Below the pieces are notes generated by a model. It did not search any database. It had not been told where the DNA came from and saw only the letters and a program-made list of their open reading frames with translations. Positions 17,568 to 25,529 of a stretch of 64,000 nt of DNA are shown here, piece by piece. Source of the DNA: Halobacillus shinanisalinarum (GTDB lineage: Bacteria; Bacillota; Bacilli; Bacillales; Halobacillaceae); NCBI RefSeq assembly GCF_022919835.1, contig NZ_CP095074.1, positions 4,256,001-4,320,000 on the forward strand, read 5' to 3'. The position numbers and the translations under genes are program-made. Position 1 is the stretch's first letter; the number at the start of each line of letters is the position of its first letter.

Positions 17568-17924
17568 CTATTGATCAATTAGTTCAATTCTGTAAGTCCC
17601 ACGCTCCGTGATTAACGAAAAACGTGTATCGTCAAATTGGTATAAACTCGTGTCCTCGAGCGGTATTTCGTAAAAAGATGACGGGAGCGGCTGAGAGTTG
17701 GGAGTTTCTGTTTGAATGGTTCCGCTTCCGTTTAATTGTAAGGCATGCATCGGTTCGTACTCGTCGAGTCGCCTGGTATTGGTTTCATAAGAGATTGAAT
17801 CCAGTTGCATCAGGGTTTCGTCGTTATCTTCGAGTTCTTGTTTAGTCACCTTAATGGTTTTCCCACTCCATTGCTGCAGTAACTCGTTAAATTCCTCAAC
17901 GGATAAGTATTCTCGGTTCATCAT
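17568..17924 (-). CDS. Hypothetical protein, 118 aa
   Basis: No family is recognised. The protein is soluble, acidic and rich in E, D, Q and T, with no signal peptide or transmembrane segment. AGGAGGG lies just upstream; of two adjacent ATGs (17924 and 17921) the second has the better spacing. The gene converges on the AraC regulator and stands alone. It looks like a real gene because of its strong ribosome binding site and even composition. Confidence 0.65.
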   Translation of the reverse strand: MMNREYLSVEEFNELLQQWSGKTIKVTKQELEDNDETLMQLDSISYETNTRRLDEYEPMHALQLNGSGTIQTETPNSQPLPSSFYEIPLEDTSLYQFDDTRFSLITERGTYRIELIDQ

Positions 17925-17985
17925 AATCCCTCCTGCCCTCTAGATTTTCCTAATAGGCTTGGAATCATACGGAAACGGAGAGCTT

Positions 17986-18010
17986 GGGGACGCCTATGCT
18001 TTTGTTTTTT
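17986..18010. repeat. Short imperfect repeat, copy A
   Basis: GGGGACGCC-(4)-GCTTTTGTT matches a stretch at 30196-30217 apart from a few bases. Too short to class as an element. Confidence 0.35.
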
Positions 18011-18121
18011 AATTATCAGATAAATTAATTGACGGCAGCTGTGTATAACAGCTACAGTTACCAATAATAAGATTTACTTTTATTCTACTCTAGAACGTGT
18101 TCTTTAAAAGGGGAAAGCTTT

Positions 18122-19051
18122 ATGCTGGAAGAAATGACAGAAGGTATCTACAAACTGGTGGTTCAATTTCCGTCAGGGATGCAAGAAGTGAATTGCTATT
18201 TGATCGAAGGTGAGCGAGGTTACACCGTCATTGATACAGGCACCTACTCTGAAGAGGCCAAGGCGGGCTGGGAGGAATTGCTGAAATCAGGGGTGGTGAT
18301 CGAAAAAGTTGTGTTAACTCATACTCACAAGGATCATATCGGGCTTGCGAAGTGGTTTCAGCGGGAGAAAGAGGTTCCTGTCTATACATCGACGATCAGT
18401 TACGGTGAAATGAAGAAGCGCTGTGAGACGAATGTCAGGCGTAATATCGATCATTTAGTCAAACGTCACGGTGGACCTGGTGTTCCAGAGGAAATGGCTG
18501 ATGATTCGTTTATTTACGCTTTTGAACCCAATGGTTTTTTTGAGAAAAACGATAAGATCCAGTTGGGCGACGATATCTATGAGACGATTTGGACGCCGGG
18601 TCATGCTTGGGATCATGTTTGTTTCTACAATGAAAAGAAGCAAGTGATGATTATTGGCGATCACTTGTTAAATCATATTTCCCCTGTGATCGGGCTCTGG
18701 CTGGGTGAGGAAAGTGATGTCTTACAGGAGTACTATGATTCTTTGGAGCGAATCAAGACGTATCGCGTTCGTGTTGCACTGCCTGGCCATGGGGAGGCGA
18801 TCGATCATTTAGTTGAACGAGCAGAGGGAGTCAGGGATAGACATGATCAACGACTTCAGGAAGTGTTGGATAAGATTCAAAAACAATGGAAAACAGCCCA
18901 TGATATTTGTCAGGATGTGTATGGAACATTACATATTATTTTATTCTTAAGTCCATTTATGGCAACGCTCACCCGGTTAATTTATTTAGAAGAGCTTGGA
19001 AAAGTGGAGCGGAAAATGCACGATGGGAAAGTGTTGTTCCGAGCATGTTGA
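18122..19051 (+). CDS. MBL-fold metal-dependent hydrolase
   Basis: The 309-residue protein has the metallo-beta-lactamase fold with the zinc motif T-H-T-H-K-D-H-I-G (about 66-74), then H in T-P-G-H-A-W-D-H, D in I-I-G-D-H, and H in L-P-G-H-G-E. After residue 230 comes a helical region resembling the winged-helix tail found in lactamase-like hydrolases such as LACTB2. Such enzymes hydrolyse thioesters, lactones or phosphodiesters; the substrate here is unknown. AAAAGGGGAAAG precedes the start. The gene stands alone and ends before a strong hairpin. Confidence 0.82.
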   Translation: MLEEMTEGIYKLVVQFPSGMQEVNCYLIEGERGYTVIDTGTYSEEAKAGWEELLKSGVVIEKVVLTHTHKDHIGLAKWFQREKEVPVYTSTISYGEMKKRCETNVRRNIDHLVKRHGGPGVPEEMADDSFIYAFEPNGFFEKNDKIQLGDDIYETIWTPGHAWDHVCFYNEKKQVMIIGDHLLNHISPVIGLWLGEESDVLQEYYDSLERIKTYRVRVALPGHGEAIDHLVERAEGVRDRHDQRLQEVLDKIQKQWKTAHDICQDVYGTLHIILFLSPFMATLTRLIYLEELGKVERKMHDGKVLFRAC

Positions 19052-19131
19052 ACGGGTTTCCTCAGGTTTAAACAGTTCCGAGAGATGAAATCGTCCGTTA
19101 TGAAGCATTTTAAAGAATGTGTAAGGAATGG

Positions 19132-19175
19132 GGTTGTCCCAAAAGTGTAAATCACTTTGGGACAACCTCTTTACG
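19132..19175. terminator. Long-stem terminator after the MBL hydrolase
   Basis: GGTTGTCCCAAAAGTG (19132-19147) pairs with CACTTTGGGACAACC (19153-19167) with one bulge, followed by TCTTTACG. Confidence 0.7.
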
Positions 19176-19248
19176 TGTAATAGCACCTCAGGTCATCCTT
19201 TCATTACCATTTTCAAAGCTGTATTCTTATTAACTTATCTATTGGTAT

Positions 19249-20631
19249 TCAGGTGAGCTTTGATAATGCTTTGTCATAAGCGGCAAGTGTATCCTGTACC
19301 TCCTTGTCCCCGTGAACCGTCGCCAAACTGTAGCGATTTAACGGTTTCGTATAAATACCTTCATTTAACAAAAGAAAATCCAACTGTTTTCTCATCGAAA
19401 AATTCGCTTGTTGTAATTCACGGTGATTCCATATCTTTTCTTTATCAGTTATGACTACATTGAAAATAGACCCGAGGCCAATTGTTTGCATGGAAATCCC
19501 GTGTTTTGCAAACAGCTCGCTGATGCCTTTTTTTAACTGGCGGGTCGTGGTCAGAACATGATCGATCTCTTGTTCAAGTACGTTGATGGTGGCGAGTCCG
19601 GCAGCGAGAATGGTTGGGTGCCCGTTGTATGTGCCGCTATGGAACAAAACATCTTTTGCTTGAGATGTTTTACTTTGGCTGGAGTCGAACACATCTGAAT
19701 TGGAATTCGGGGCACTTGTCATGAGGACATCTTGCTTTCCTCCTACAATCCCTACCGGAAAGCCGCCGCCGATTACTTTTCCTAATGTAGTAAGGTCAGG
19801 GCTGATCCCGTAAACGGCCTGAGCACCACCTAGTCCAATGCGAAAACCTGTCTTGACTTCATCAAAAATAAGCAGTATGCCAAGCTCTTCAGTAATCGTG
19901 CGGAGTCCTTCCATAAAGAAGTGATCAGCTGGGATAAATCCGCTCTGAATTGGCTCCAGGATCACCGCTGCGATGTCATCTTTCTTCTTACGTAAAATTT
20001 CTGCTGTAGCATCAAGGTTGTTGAATGGCAGCACGATGGTGTGTTCCTGATGATACGGATCGACTCCTTTTGATTCGATGACGGAGGTTGGTTCATCCAC
20101 GGGACCTGCGTTGTCTACAGAAGGATTCACACTTAGCAGAACCTGGTCATATCCTCCATGATAATGGCCTTCAAACTTGGCAATTTTGTGCTTGCCTGTA
20201 TAAGCATGAGCCATTCGGATGGCCAAAAGGGTAGCTTCAGTTCCCGAGTTTGTATAACGGATCCTCTCCATACTTGGATAATGCTGCCTGATCTTTTTTC
20301 CCATTTCTGTTTCAAGTCTGTGAGGTGTTCCGAATAGAAATGTTCCATCGTCTTCCACTTGTGATTGGATAGCATTGACCACTGCCGGAGGACCATGTCC
20401 GAGCATTAGGGCTCCATAGGAGAGGAGGTAATCAATATACTTATTCCCGTCGATGTCATATAAGTACGCACCCGCTCCTTGATCCATAATGATGGGGTAG
20501 GGGTCAAAGGCTTTGATATTGGCCGTGACTCCACCTGGCATGACTTGTTTAGCCTCTGTCGAGAATTCTTTTGATTGAGGGGTTTTTCTCAAGAATTCGG
20601 ACAATGCATTGTTTTTTGTTTGATTTAACAT
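19249..20631 (-). CDS. Class III (GSA-type) aminotransferase
   Basis: The 460-residue PLP enzyme resembles glutamate-1-semialdehyde aminomutase and related omega-aminotransferases: N-S-G-T-E-A-T in the phosphate-binding region, L-I-F-D-E-V-K-T-G-F-R, and the PLP lysine in T-L-G-K-V-I-G-G-G-F-P. It is unlikely to be the haem enzyme HemL because it lies in a catabolic setting, divergent from an RpiR regulator and near a BCCT transporter. An insertion around residues 310-325 (N-S-N-S-D-V-F-D-S-S-Q-S-K-T) is unusual. AAAGGGGTG precedes the ATG. Two inverted repeats lie just upstream and may be operators. The amine substrate is unknown. Confidence 0.82.
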   Translation of the reverse strand: MLNQTKNNALSEFLRKTPQSKEFSTEAKQVMPGGVTANIKAFDPYPIIMDQGAGAYLYDIDGNKYIDYLLSYGALMLGHGPPAVVNAIQSQVEDDGTFLFGTPHRLETEMGKKIRQHYPSMERIRYTNSGTEATLLAIRMAHAYTGKHKIAKFEGHYHGGYDQVLLSVNPSVDNAGPVDEPTSVIESKGVDPYHQEHTIVLPFNNLDATAEILRKKKDDIAAVILEPIQSGFIPADHFFMEGLRTITEELGILLIFDEVKTGFRIGLGGAQAVYGISPDLTTLGKVIGGGFPVGIVGGKQDVLMTSAPNSNSDVFDSSQSKTSQAKDVLFHSGTYNGHPTILAAGLATINVLEQEIDHVLTTTRQLKKGISELFAKHGISMQTIGLGSIFNVVITDKEKIWNHRELQQANFSMRKQLDFLLLNEGIYTKPLNRYSLATVHGDKEVQDTLAAYDKALSKLT

Positions 20632-20647
20632 ATATACACCCCTTTGA

Positions 20648-20693
20648 GAAATTATAATTTCATAATTTTTTATAATGAAATTTATGTTTCATT
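20648..20693. promoter_or_regulatory. Two inverted repeats upstream of the aminotransferase
   Basis: GAAATTATAATTTC (20648-20661) is a perfect 14-base palindrome. AATGAAA (20674-20680) and TTTCATT (20687-20693) form a second inverted repeat with a 6-base spacer. Both share GAAA/TTTC ends and lie 17-62 bases from the aminotransferase start, so they are candidate RpiR operators. Confidence 0.45.
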
Positions 20694-20893
20694 TTATACC
20701 TTTGAATTGAATTTGTGAATAGTAAATTTCTTTTATATACTATACAAGAAAGTTTTATTTCAAAAATGGAATTGATTAGGAAGGTTGTTCACTAGGTGAG
20801 GGATAGGAAATGAGCAGTCGATAAAGTAAACTAGAAATAGAAAAGTTGTACATAGTTGAATGTAAAATATTGGACTGTAGGAAAGGATCTATC

Positions 20894-21754
20894 ATGGAAC
20901 ATAATGTCTATCAGCTCATTGCAGAGAAATTTTCGCTCATGAGTAAATCTCAGAAAAAAATAGCTTCTTACGTATTGGAACATACAAATACCGTTCCTTT
21001 CTTCAACGTAGCCAATTTGGCAGCAGAAACTGGAGTAGCTAAGGCAACTGTCGTAAGGTTTGCTGTCTTTCTTGGATATTCTGGCTATCCAGAACTTCAA
21101 CAAGATATGCAACATTCTGTTAAACAGCAACTTTCAACGACCGAAAGATTAAGGATGTCCTCCCAAATAGTTGAAGGAAAAGACCAGATAATCTACGACA
21201 TTTTTCATCGTGACCAGGAAAATATTCAATCAACGATGCAACAATTAGATGAAAAATCCTTCTTAAAGGCTGTTGAGGCATTGCTTGAGGCAAAGAATAT
21301 TTATATTTCTGCCAATCGAAGTGCATCTTCACTGGGTGTTTTTCTTCAATATTATCTCAGCATTATGCTAGGTAATTCGGAAATGGTCAGCACCGTTGAA
21401 GATAGTGCAGAACAGTTATATGAACTTGGGGAAAATGATGTGGTTTTTGCTATTAGTTACTCACGCTATACGATGAGTACGATTAATATGGCAGCTTACG
21501 CAAAACAGCAGGGAGCCACAACCATTGTGCTCACTGATTCATTACTGTCTCCGCTTATTCCACATGCGGATATTGCACTAACAGCCTCGAGCCAGCTTCC
21601 AACGTTTATTGATTCGTTTATTGCCCCACTCAGCTTAATCAATGCGTTAGTGGCAGTAATTGGGAAGGAAAGAATGAGGGAAGTGGAGATGCGTCTTGAG
21701 AAGTTCGAAGACATTTGGGACAAGTTAGATATATTTTATAAAAAAGATGATTAA
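20894..21754 (+). CDS. RpiR-family transcriptional regulator
   Basis: The 286-residue protein has an N-terminal helix-turn-helix (about 1-77, including K-I-A-S-Y-V-L and G-V-A-K-A-T-V-V-R-F) and a C-terminal SIS sugar-phosphate binding domain (about 120-260), with I-Y-I-S-A-N-R-S-A-S and F-A-I-S-Y-S-R-Y-T. RpiR regulators usually sense a phosphosugar or related metabolite. The ATG at 20894 is chosen for the AGGAAAGG upstream; earlier in-frame starts lack one. Its position between the divergent aminotransferase and the M24/BCCT genes suggests it controls one or both. Confidence 0.85.
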   Translation: MEHNVYQLIAEKFSLMSKSQKKIASYVLEHTNTVPFFNVANLAAETGVAKATVVRFAVFLGYSGYPELQQDMQHSVKQQLSTTERLRMSSQIVEGKDQIIYDIFHRDQENIQSTMQQLDEKSFLKAVEALLEAKNIYISANRSASSLGVFLQYYLSIMLGNSEMVSTVEDSAEQLYELGENDVVFAISYSRYTMSTINMAAYAKQQGATTIVLTDSLLSPLIPHADIALTASSQLPTFIDSFIAPLSLINALVAVIGKERMREVEMRLEKFEDIWDKLDIFYKKDD

Positions 21755-21790
21755 ATAAGCAGAAAACTAAAAGTATATGTGGCTCCCAGC

Positions 21791-21827
21791 CCGCATCATT
21801 CTATTGTTTTGAATGATGCGGTTTTTT
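21791..21827 (+). terminator. Terminator after the RpiR gene
   Basis: CCGCATCATTC (21791-21801) pairs with GAATGATGCGG (21811-21821), followed by TTTTTT. Textbook rho-independent terminator. Confidence 0.9.
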
Positions 21828-21867
21828 CTATTTAAAAAATCACCTTCCTTTTTACTCGTTATGAATT

Positions 21868-21895
21868 TTGACAAATGTAATAATTATGATAATAT
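21868..21895 (+). promoter_or_regulatory. Promoter of the M24-BCCT operon
   Basis: TTGACA (21868-21873) and TAATAT (21890-21895) are separated by 16 bases. The palindrome at 21894 overlaps the -10 end. Confidence 0.65.
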
Positions 21896-21941
21896 GAACA
21901 TGTTCATTAAAAAAACAAGTTCATAAAATAAATATGTTCAT
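21894..21941. promoter_or_regulatory. Operator cluster: palindrome plus phased GTTCAT half-sites
   Basis: ATGAACATGTTCAT (21894-21907) is a perfect palindrome over the promoter start. Further GTTCAT half-sites follow at 21919-21924 and 21936-21941, each 17 bases after the previous one. Such layout fits a repressor, for example the TetR protein encoded at 24778 or the RpiR protein at 20894. Confidence 0.55.
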
Positions 21942-21960
21942 AAATGGGAGGAGGTCAACC

Positions 21961-23104
21961 ATGACAAAGGCAGTTGCAAAAAGATTAAAGGCACTTCGCC
22001 AGAGGATGTCGAATAAAGGCATCGATGTTGCTCTGTTTTGGGATCCGGACAATCAGTATTATTTGAGCGGGTTCCGTGCGATATCATATTCACGCCCCAT
22101 TGTTTATCTTGTCTATAAGGATAAGACGCACTATATCATTCCTGAGCTTGAGAGGGATCATGCTAGCCAAATGGCCGAGGTAGACGACTTCTTTATCTAT
22201 CATGAAAAACTTCAGGATCATGATAAAGATACGAATTATTTACAACCGCTGAATCACATTATGGATGATTTTCCAAAAGAACATGTTCTAGGTGTGGAAA
22301 TGGATATCGTTCCGGCTTCTGCCTATCAGCGATTGATAGAAAAGGGCTTTGATATCAAGGATGTGGGAGAGGATGTAATAGACTTACGTTCTGTGAAAAA
22401 CGAGGAGGAAATCTATTGGCTTGAGCAGGCTGGATATTTATCTGACATTGCCTTAGAGGCATCATTCCATCATGTGCGAGCAGGGATGAGCGAACTGGAA
22501 TTTGATTCATACGGTGATCAGCAGCTGCTAGAAACGGCGTCTGACGAATATCCGGATCTTATAATTGGGTATGAAAATTGGACCTGTTCAGGAATTGAAC
22601 GCAGCTCGATGCCGCATTTATATTCTAGTACTCGTAGATTTGAGCAGAATGATGTCGTCGTGCACAGCCGTCAAGTATGGATTAACAACTATCGTGCTGA
22701 AAATGAACGTACGTTTTTAATTGGAAATCCTACTAAGGAGCAAAAGAAATGTTTAGCCTTAGCTATTGAGGCGCAGCGTGTCGGAATGGAAGCGGTTAAA
22801 CCTGGTGTAAAAGCAAAGGACGTTGACATTGCTTCTTATAAAGTATTTGAGGAAGCAGGGTATGGCGAATATATCCAGCATCGGACGGGGCATGGGCTAG
22901 GATTGTCAGAACATGAAGAGCCATATCTTCGCTTTGATAACGATTTGGTTTTACAAGAAGGGATGTGCTATACGATTGAACCTGGTATATACGTTCCGGG
23001 TGCAGGCGGTTTCCGTCACTCTGATACCGTCATTGTGACAAAAGACGGCTGCCGAAGTATTACAACATATCCTAGAGAATTAGAAGATATGTTGTTTCCT
23101 AATC
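21961..23104 (+). CDS. Creatinase-like M24 family hydrolase lacking the usual metal ligands
   Basis: The 382-residue protein has the creatinase N-terminal domain and pita-bread fold but differs at the metal site. Compared with the peptidase at 517-1626, the first Asp is Ser236, the second Asp is Glu247 and the last Glu is Ser354; His311 and Glu340 remain. This resembles metal-free creatinase, which has Glu at the second position (A-L-E-R-T, here A-E-N-E-R-T), and there is a matching S-x-M-P-H segment (His219) and G-A-G-G-F-R. It probably cleaves a C-N bond in a small metabolite rather than a peptide. GGGAGGAGG precedes the ATG at 21961. The BCCT transporter follows in the operon. Creatine, ectoine-like and other osmolytes are possible substrates. 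Confidence 0.8.
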
Positions 23105-23164
23105 ATTAGTTAGTAAAAATAAGTAAAAGATCAAATAGAGACTTGGAGGTATGGAAACAACGTT

Positions 23165-24694
23165 ATGAATCCTAAAATTGATAAATCTATTTTTTGGCCA
23201 TCTATATTATTAGTAGTCGTCGCTACATTTCTATTAGTGGTCTATAGGGATACGGCTGGACCTGTCATAGAAGGAATGATGACTGCCATTACCTATCGCT
23301 TAGACTGGGCTTTTGAATTTCTGACGATCGGTTTATTTATTATTTTGATCTGGTTAATGGTAGGTCGATATGGAAGAGTGAAGCTGGGCTCTGTTGATGA
23401 TAAGCCTGAATTTTCCCGCTTCAGTTGGGGAGGTATGCTTTTTTGTGCCAGCATGGGGACAAGTATTATGTTTTGGTCAATTGTCGAACCTCTCTATTAT
23501 TATACAGGGCCTCCGTTTGGAATCGAAGGTGGTTCTACTGAAGCGGCAGAATATGCTGTAAGTTATGGATTGTTCCACTGGGGAATTTCCGCATGGGCTC
23601 TATATGCCCTGCCTGCTGTCGTTATGGCATACAGCTTTTACGTAAGAAAAGATCCTTCCCTTAAAATCAGTTCAGCTTGCCGGGGCATTTTAGGGAAGCA
23701 TGCGGACGGTTTATTAGGAAAAATTATCGACATTTTAGTAATTTGGAGTATGATTGGCGGCTTAGGTACTTCTCTGGGGCTCGGTGTTCCGATGGTTTCA
23801 GCCGTTATTGGTGACATCTTCGGCATTGAACCAAACCTGACGTTAAACATTATCATTATTATCATATGGACGATTATTTTTAGTTCCAGTGCCTACCTTG
23901 GTCTATATAAAGGGATTAGAAAGTTAAGTGACTGGAACGTTTATATGGCGCTTGGCCTCGCGCTGTTTGTCATTATTGTCGGTCCTACACTGTTTATCTT
24001 ATCCTACTTTACTAACAGTTTTGGACTGATGATGGATAATTTCATGCGAATGAGTCTGTATACGGATCCAATTTCTAAGGGTGGCTTTCCTCAGACATGG
24101 ACCGTTTTCTACTGGGCCTGGTTTGCAGCAACAGCTCCATTTATCGGAATCTTTGTGGCACGTATTTCAAAAGGCAGAACAATAAGAGAACTTGTATTTA
24201 ACATATTAATGTGGGGGTCTCTTGGCAGCTGGCTGTATTTTGGAGTATTCGGCGGCTATGCGATGGACCTTGAACTAAGTGGGCAAGTTCCGCTTACTGA
24301 AATTCTCACAGAACAAAGTGAACAGGCAGTTATCGTTGCTGTGTTAAATTCCTTACCATTGTCGCTTATTGTGTCGATCTTCTTTGTGATTCTTGGATTT
24401 ATTTTCTTAGCTACCTCGCTTGACTCAGCAGCTTATGTGATTGCAAGTGTAGCGACAAAAGAATTACATGGAAATGCAGAACCGACACGCTGGCATCGTC
24501 TATTGTGGGGCATCTTACTGTCTGCTCTAGCGATCAGCCTAACCGTCGTCGGCGGTCTTGGAGTCATTCAAACTTCCTCTGTGTTAGTGTCTGTGCCCGT
24601 TTTAATTATGTATGTTTTGTTATCGATGTCTCTGATAAAATGGTTGAAACAGAACGACCACAACCACGTTTATGTGAAAAGTCATAAGCGTTAA
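23165..24694 (+). CDS. BCCT-family transporter
   Basis: The 509-residue protein has 12 transmembrane helices and the BCCT signature: M-F-W-S-I-V-E-P-L-Y-Y in helix 3, and F-Y-W-A-W-F-A-A-T-A-P-F-I-G-I-F-V-A-R-I-S-K-G-R-T in helix 8. The family moves betaine, choline, carnitine and similar charged-nitrogen compounds. The helix-3 motif reads M-G-T-S-I instead of the G-M-G-I-G of sodium-driven osmolyte carriers and is closer to the carnitine antiporter CaiT, so it may serve catabolism rather than osmoprotection; that is inference. GGAGG is 15 bases from the ATG, a wide spacing. It lies 60 bases after the M24 gene. Confidence 0.88.
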   Translation: MNPKIDKSIFWPSILLVVVATFLLVVYRDTAGPVIEGMMTAITYRLDWAFEFLTIGLFIILIWLMVGRYGRVKLGSVDDKPEFSRFSWGGMLFCASMGTSIMFWSIVEPLYYYTGPPFGIEGGSTEAAEYAVSYGLFHWGISAWALYALPAVVMAYSFYVRKDPSLKISSACRGILGKHADGLLGKIIDILVIWSMIGGLGTSLGLGVPMVSAVIGDIFGIEPNLTLNIIIIIIWTIIFSSSAYLGLYKGIRKLSDWNVYMALGLALFVIIVGPTLFILSYFTNSFGLMMDNFMRMSLYTDPISKGGFPQTWTVFYWAWFAATAPFIGIFVARISKGRTIRELVFNILMWGSLGSWLYFGVFGGYAMDLELSGQVPLTEILTEQSEQAVIVAVLNSLPLSLIVSIFFVILGFIFLATSLDSAAYVIASVATKELHGNAEPTRWHRLLWGILLSALAISLTVVGGLGVIQTSSVLVSVPVLIMYVLLSMSLIKWLKQNDHNHVYVKSHKR

Positions 24695-24777
24695 GGGAGA
24701 AGATGGGTGTTGAAATTGTATGACACTGGAAACTCCATTACAATAGTCTTAACTTTGTTTGTAAGGAAGTGGATTTG

Positions 24778-25488
24778 ATGAGCGCGGGAAGAAAAGAAAT
24801 CCAACGGGCAAGAATGTGGCGTTATTTTTTAGATGCAGCAACAGACGTCATCGAGAATGAAGGCATTGATAATGTTACGATTCGAAAAATTGCCGATAAA
24901 GCAGGTTATACGAGTTCGACGGCTTACAACTATTTTCAGGATCTCTCACACTTGAAATTTTTTGCGGCGATGCGATTTACCAAAGATTATATTGAAGATT
25001 TACCTCATTATATGGAGAAGGGAAATAATACAGTAGAAAAATGGTTGTATGCGTGGGAGTGTTTTTGTAAATATTCTTTTGAACAGCCGCAAATTTATTC
25101 GGTGATTTTTATTAATAATCTGGGTTCTATCCCAGAAGATCTTTTAGAGAACTATTATAAGGTCTATCAAAATGACTTAATCGGATTGCCTGAACAAATT
25201 CAGTCGATCGTGATGGAGCATACACTCTCTACGCGAAGTGCTTTATATATCCAAGATGCTGTAGAAGAAGGGTTTATTGAACAAAAGGATATCGAGTTTA
25301 TTGCGGATACGACGTTATTGCTTTGGAAAGGAATGATGACCACGGTCATGAATCAGCGTAGGAATTATTCAGTTGACGAGGCGATTGATCGCACGCTGGA
25401 TTATATCTATGAAAGTGTCATGAGGGTCGTTTCACCTGAAAAACGCAAGGAGATTGCTTTTCATCCAGTTAGAAATAACAGGTCGTAA
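24778..25488 (+). CDS. TetR-family regulator
   Basis: The 236-residue protein has the TetR helix-turn-helix at about 15-60 (V-T-I-R-K-I-A-D-K-A-G-Y-T-S-S-T-A-Y-N-Y-F). The C-terminal ligand domain is not recognisable. The ATG at 24778 sits after AAGGAAG; a GTG at 24769 is too close to it. The gene is downstream of the BCCT transporter with its own gap of about 80 bases, and a terminator follows at 25497. It is the best candidate to bind the ATGAACATGTTCAT palindrome before the M24 gene, but this is untested. Confidence 0.82.
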   Translation: MSAGRKEIQRARMWRYFLDAATDVIENEGIDNVTIRKIADKAGYTSSTAYNYFQDLSHLKFFAAMRFTKDYIEDLPHYMEKGNNTVEKWLYAWECFCKYSFEQPQIYSVIFINNLGSIPEDLLENYYKVYQNDLIGLPEQIQSIVMEHTLSTRSALYIQDAVEEGFIEQKDIEFIADTTLLLWKGMMTTVMNQRRNYSVDEAIDRTLDYIYESVMRVVSPEKRKEIAFHPVRNNRS

Positions 25489-25496
25489 ATCATAGG

Positions 25497-25525
25497 GTTG
25501 TCCCATGGCTTGAGGGACACCTTTT
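25497..25525 (+). terminator. Terminator between tetR and the CocE-like gene
   Basis: GGTTGTCCC (about 25497-25505) pairs with GGGACACC (25514-25521) with one bulge, followed by TTTT. It ends only five bases before the assigned start of the next gene. Confidence 0.6.
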
Positions 25526-25529
25526 AGAT

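Noticed and set aside
19249..20631. hemL, glutamate-1-semialdehyde aminomutase for haem synthesis
   Set aside because: It lacks neighbouring hem genes, sits opposite an RpiR regulator near transport and hydrolase genes, and carries a Ser/Asn-rich insertion.
21961..23104. DMSP lyase DddP or ectoine hydrolase DoeA/EutD
   Set aside because: DddP keeps the Asp and Glu metal ligands that are missing here. The ectoine hydrolase motif differs around the Ser/Glu region, and no deacetylase partner is next to it. Left as creatinase-like.
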